Shown: positions 63,953 through 64,000 of the stretch, piece after piece | Numbering within the stretch: position 1 is the stretch's first letter | Layout of the letters: every line of letters starts with the position of its first letter | Assembly (NCBI GenBank): GCA_027924585.1 | Contig: BSBM01001138.1 | Span: 13,635,001 to 13,699,000 of the forward strand | Length of the DNA: 64,000 bases | Direction of reading: 5' to 3' | DNA from: Larix kaempferi | Lineage: Eukaryota; Streptophyta; Pinopsida; Pinales; Pinaceae | The notes under the pieces: model-generated | The model's input: the letters and a program-made list of their open reading frames with translations, nothing else | The model's database searches: none | What the model was told of the DNA's origin: nothing | Translations under genes and position numbers: made by a program

Positions 63953-64000
63953 CTGCACAAACAGAATACTGAAAAGTCATTAAGTTGCCTTGGAAAATAA

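Overview
This is plant nuclear DNA. The only host gene I can define is a full-size ABCG (PDR-type) ABC transporter on the minus strand. Sixteen exons can be traced from 63952 (5' end cut by the window edge) to a stop codon at 9276. Every junction is GT-AG and every codon phase matches, giving 1,130 residues of an uninterrupted frame; about the first 300 residues of a normal PDR protein lie beyond the right edge. Thirteen of the fifteen introns are 84-345 bp. The other two are 34,734 bp (25354-60087) and 14,457 bp (10207-24663) and are packed with transposable elements. Giant TE-filled introns in an otherwise compact, intact gene point to a gymnosperm-like large genome. That organism call is inference; nothing in the window fixes the species.

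Layout. 1-2619: 5' part of a Tnt1-like Copia element (minus), inserted into the gag of a Gypsy element with a 3.6-kb LTR (2620-7385). 7386-9275: 3' flank of the transporter, with a candidate poly(A) signal. 9276-10206: last three exons. 10207-24663: second giant intron, holding a decayed minus-strand Copia (11680-20035, itself carrying a foreign LTR and pol piece) and a plus-strand Copia relic (about 21340-23034). 24664-25353: three exons. 25354-60087: first giant intron, holding a 12.1-kb Copia (30173-42278, TSD CAATG), two LINE fragments, a young 3.2-kb non-autonomous LTR element (46901-50124, TSD CAGGA), and an 8.4-kb Copia (51100-59539, TSD ATTTT). 60088-63952: ten exons.

The TEs are nested. 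The 12.1-kb Copia carries a 3.9-kb solo Gypsy LTR and an 862-bp hAT-like element. The 8.4-kb Copia carries a 2.5-kb solo-LTR-like insertion and a 587-bp hAT-like element. The two hAT-like insertions have 8-bp target duplications and related terminal inverted repeats, so they look like members of one non-autonomous family.

The most unusual observation is in the young non-autonomous LTR element. Between its nearly identical 345-bp LTRs it carries an intronless fragment of a host gene: the C-terminal ~57 codons, stop and probably 3' UTR of the spliceosomal core protein SmE (snRNP E), fused in frame to retroelement leader sequence. This looks like host-transcript capture by a retrotransposon. No tRNA, rRNA, CRISPR or prokaryotic-type system was seen.
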